From Flavobacteriales bacterium (GTDB taxonomy: Bacteria > Bacteroidota > Bacteroidia > CAIKAF01): a stretch of 64,000 bases of DNA. The position numbers were made by a program, and so were the translations under genes. Shown here piece after piece: positions 63,086 through 64,000 of the stretch. The stretch covers positions 1 to 64,000 of the forward strand of contig JAOABX010000007.1 in the NCBI GenBank assembly GCA_026418175.1. The letters are read 5' to 3'. The notes beneath the pieces were generated by a model. The model saw only the letters and a program-made list of their open reading frames with translations. It did not search any database and was not told where the DNA came from. Position 1 is the stretch's first letter. Every line of letters begins with the position of its first letter.

Positions 63086-64000
63086 GTCAGCTTCCAAATA
63101 AATGTACGGATATTGATTTTTGAATTCCTGAATCATTTTTTTTCTTTTAATTTCGAATTCATGCGATGTTTGTGTAGAATGTATTATCCGATGTGCAAGT
63201 AATTTTTGAAGATGTAACACTTTATCACAAATTTCCTGTGTGGGCTTTGCAAAATATGCTTGAGAAAACTTCTCCCATATATATTCAATTGCTAATTCAT
63301 TAGGGTGTGCTAAATCCTTATCGTAAAATCTATAATCTCGAAGCTCATCTTGCATAATCTCATAGGAAGGGAAATAGCGTAATTCTTTTTTCTTCTTTGT
63401 TAGTTGATAAATGAAAAGATGCAATAATCCTTTACTCAAATTATTTTCAAAAAATCCATCCTGCAGATGCTTCACCGGGCTGATGGTAAAATGAATGGTA
63501 ACTTCAGGAGCAAAAGATTGAATTTTATCAATGAATGTAAACCAATGCATCAGTTCTTCATCCGGCTCTATCAATTTTTTTTCGAATTCATAGCCGGGAA
63601 TTTTATGACAATTCGCAACAATTTCTCCAGATGATTTTTTACGATATATCCACGCAGTACCTAAAGTGATGAACAAATGCCTGGCCTGTTTTAAAAAAAC
63701 ATGATTTTCAGCAATGGTTTGATTTATTTTTGTACAAGCAACATTGGGATCTGTTGCAGAAAAACTTCCATGATGATGAAAGCTTCGCCATAATCCTTGA
63801 TGCAAAAACAAATCATTGGGAGTGTACACTTTATTTTCAAGTACATCTTCCATGCTTTTGCGGATGGAAACAGGATTATAAATAATTCCATGTGGGTTAC
63901 TTTTAACATGAAAACCCGATTGCTTCAGTTTATGAGCTATATGCTCTGTAAAGCACGATCCTATGAGATAAATTGCATCATGATGTGTAATGCCGGGAGG
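63080..64000 (-). CDS. GSCFA-domain protein, 5' end outside window
   Basis: The track begins at an internal Met (63853), but the same frame stays open to base 64000. It adds 49 codons, including the family-naming YLIGSCFTEHIAHKL and SNPHGIIYNPVSIRKSM. Further on are LFITLGTAWIYR, HFTISPVKHL (GSCFA block), and a late FYDKDLAHPNELAIEYIWEKF with the Asp/His expected of an SGNH-hydrolase-like fold. At least 306 residues. GSCFA proteins may act on cell-surface acyl groups or glycans; the substrate is unknown. Confidence 0.92.
   Translation of the reverse strand, partial: PPGITHHDAIYLIGSCFTEHIAHKLKQSGFHVKSNPHGIIYNPVSIRKSMEDVLENKVYTPNDLFLHQGLWRSFHHHGSFSATDPNVACTKINQTIAENHVFLKQARHLFITLGTAWIYRKKSSGEIVANCHKIPGYEFEKKLIEPDEELMHWFTFIDKIQSFAPEVTIHFTISPVKHLQDGFFENNLSKGLLHLFIYQLTKKKKELRYFPSYEIMQDELRDYRFYDKDLAHPNELAIEYIWEKFSQAYFAKPTQEICDKVLHLQKLLAHRIIHSTQTSHEFEIKRKKMIQEFKNQYPYIYLEADL

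Noticed and set aside
1-64000. Defence islands, prophage, toxin-antitoxin or insertion sequences
   Set aside because: I looked for transposases, integrases, restriction or Cas proteins and toxin-antitoxin pairs and recognised none.

Overview
The window comes from a low-GC member of the Bacteroidota. Several signals agree. There are many secreted proteins with type IX secretion (T9SS) sorting domains, a PorP/SprF-like and a PorE-like component, a LytTR-type two-component pair, a TonB-dependent receptor, an HYC_CC_PP-type protein, GH3-like and GSCFA proteins. Promoter-like sites also fit the Bacteroidota pattern TTG/TTTG-N17-23-TAnnTTTG. I cannot name a genus. I saw no rRNA, tRNA, CRISPR array, insertion sequence or phage genes. 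Genes are closely packed on both strands in short operons.

Layout. Bases 1-4300 hold a truncated surface protein gene, an AT-rich LytTR regulator/histidine kinase pair and a small unannotated membrane ORF. The kinase block lies between two 25-nt direct repeats that differ at one base. Bases 4300-14500 are housekeeping: fumC, an ArsC-like reductase and prfB (intact through a programmed +1 frameshift that the ORF track breaks), an M13 peptidase, aroA/aroB, proline dehydrogenase and an LpxH-like phosphoesterase. Bases 14700-17912 form a five-gene operon: a KdsC-like phosphatase, a short NeuB-like synthase, a fatty-acid-hydroxylase/sterol-desaturase protein and two unequal SMR transporter subunits. 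Bases 17953-22086 hold three consecutive T9SS cargo genes. Bases 22083-26280 hold a Mla-type lipid ABC pair, a family 2 glycosyltransferase, apaG, a cyclophilin and a small unknown.

Bases 26349-34771 are a minus-strand operon encoding a 1841-residue type B T9SS adhesin with a very glycine-rich block, its PorP/SprF-like partner and a PorE-like OmpA protein. Then come recQ, a lipoprotein cyclophilin, a PhoX-like lipoprotein, an M43 peptidase, and a pair encoding an unrecognised HExxH protein and a beta-propeller T9SS protein (41211-45126). Bases 45178-47255 hold small secreted unknowns, including a diverged duplicate pair, one copy preceded by a palindromic operator-like site. The rest holds a second hydroxylase-family protein, an HYC_CC_PP/TonB receptor pair, an exonuclease, rlmN, an SDR enzyme with a TMTC-like TPR glycosyltransferase, a thioredoxin pair, a GH3-like protein, a GT-C membrane protein, exonuclease III, and a GSCFA protein cut by the right edge.

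Three genes are not in the supplied track in usable form: full-length prfB, the left-edge surface protein and the 5' part of the GSCFA gene. Two decayed lipoprotein genes (53694-54124 and 62535-63085) can be rebuilt by reading across frames. Several track starts are TTG codons upstream of better ATG or GTG starts. Two of these lie in or upstream of promoter-like boxes, so I moved those starts downstream.
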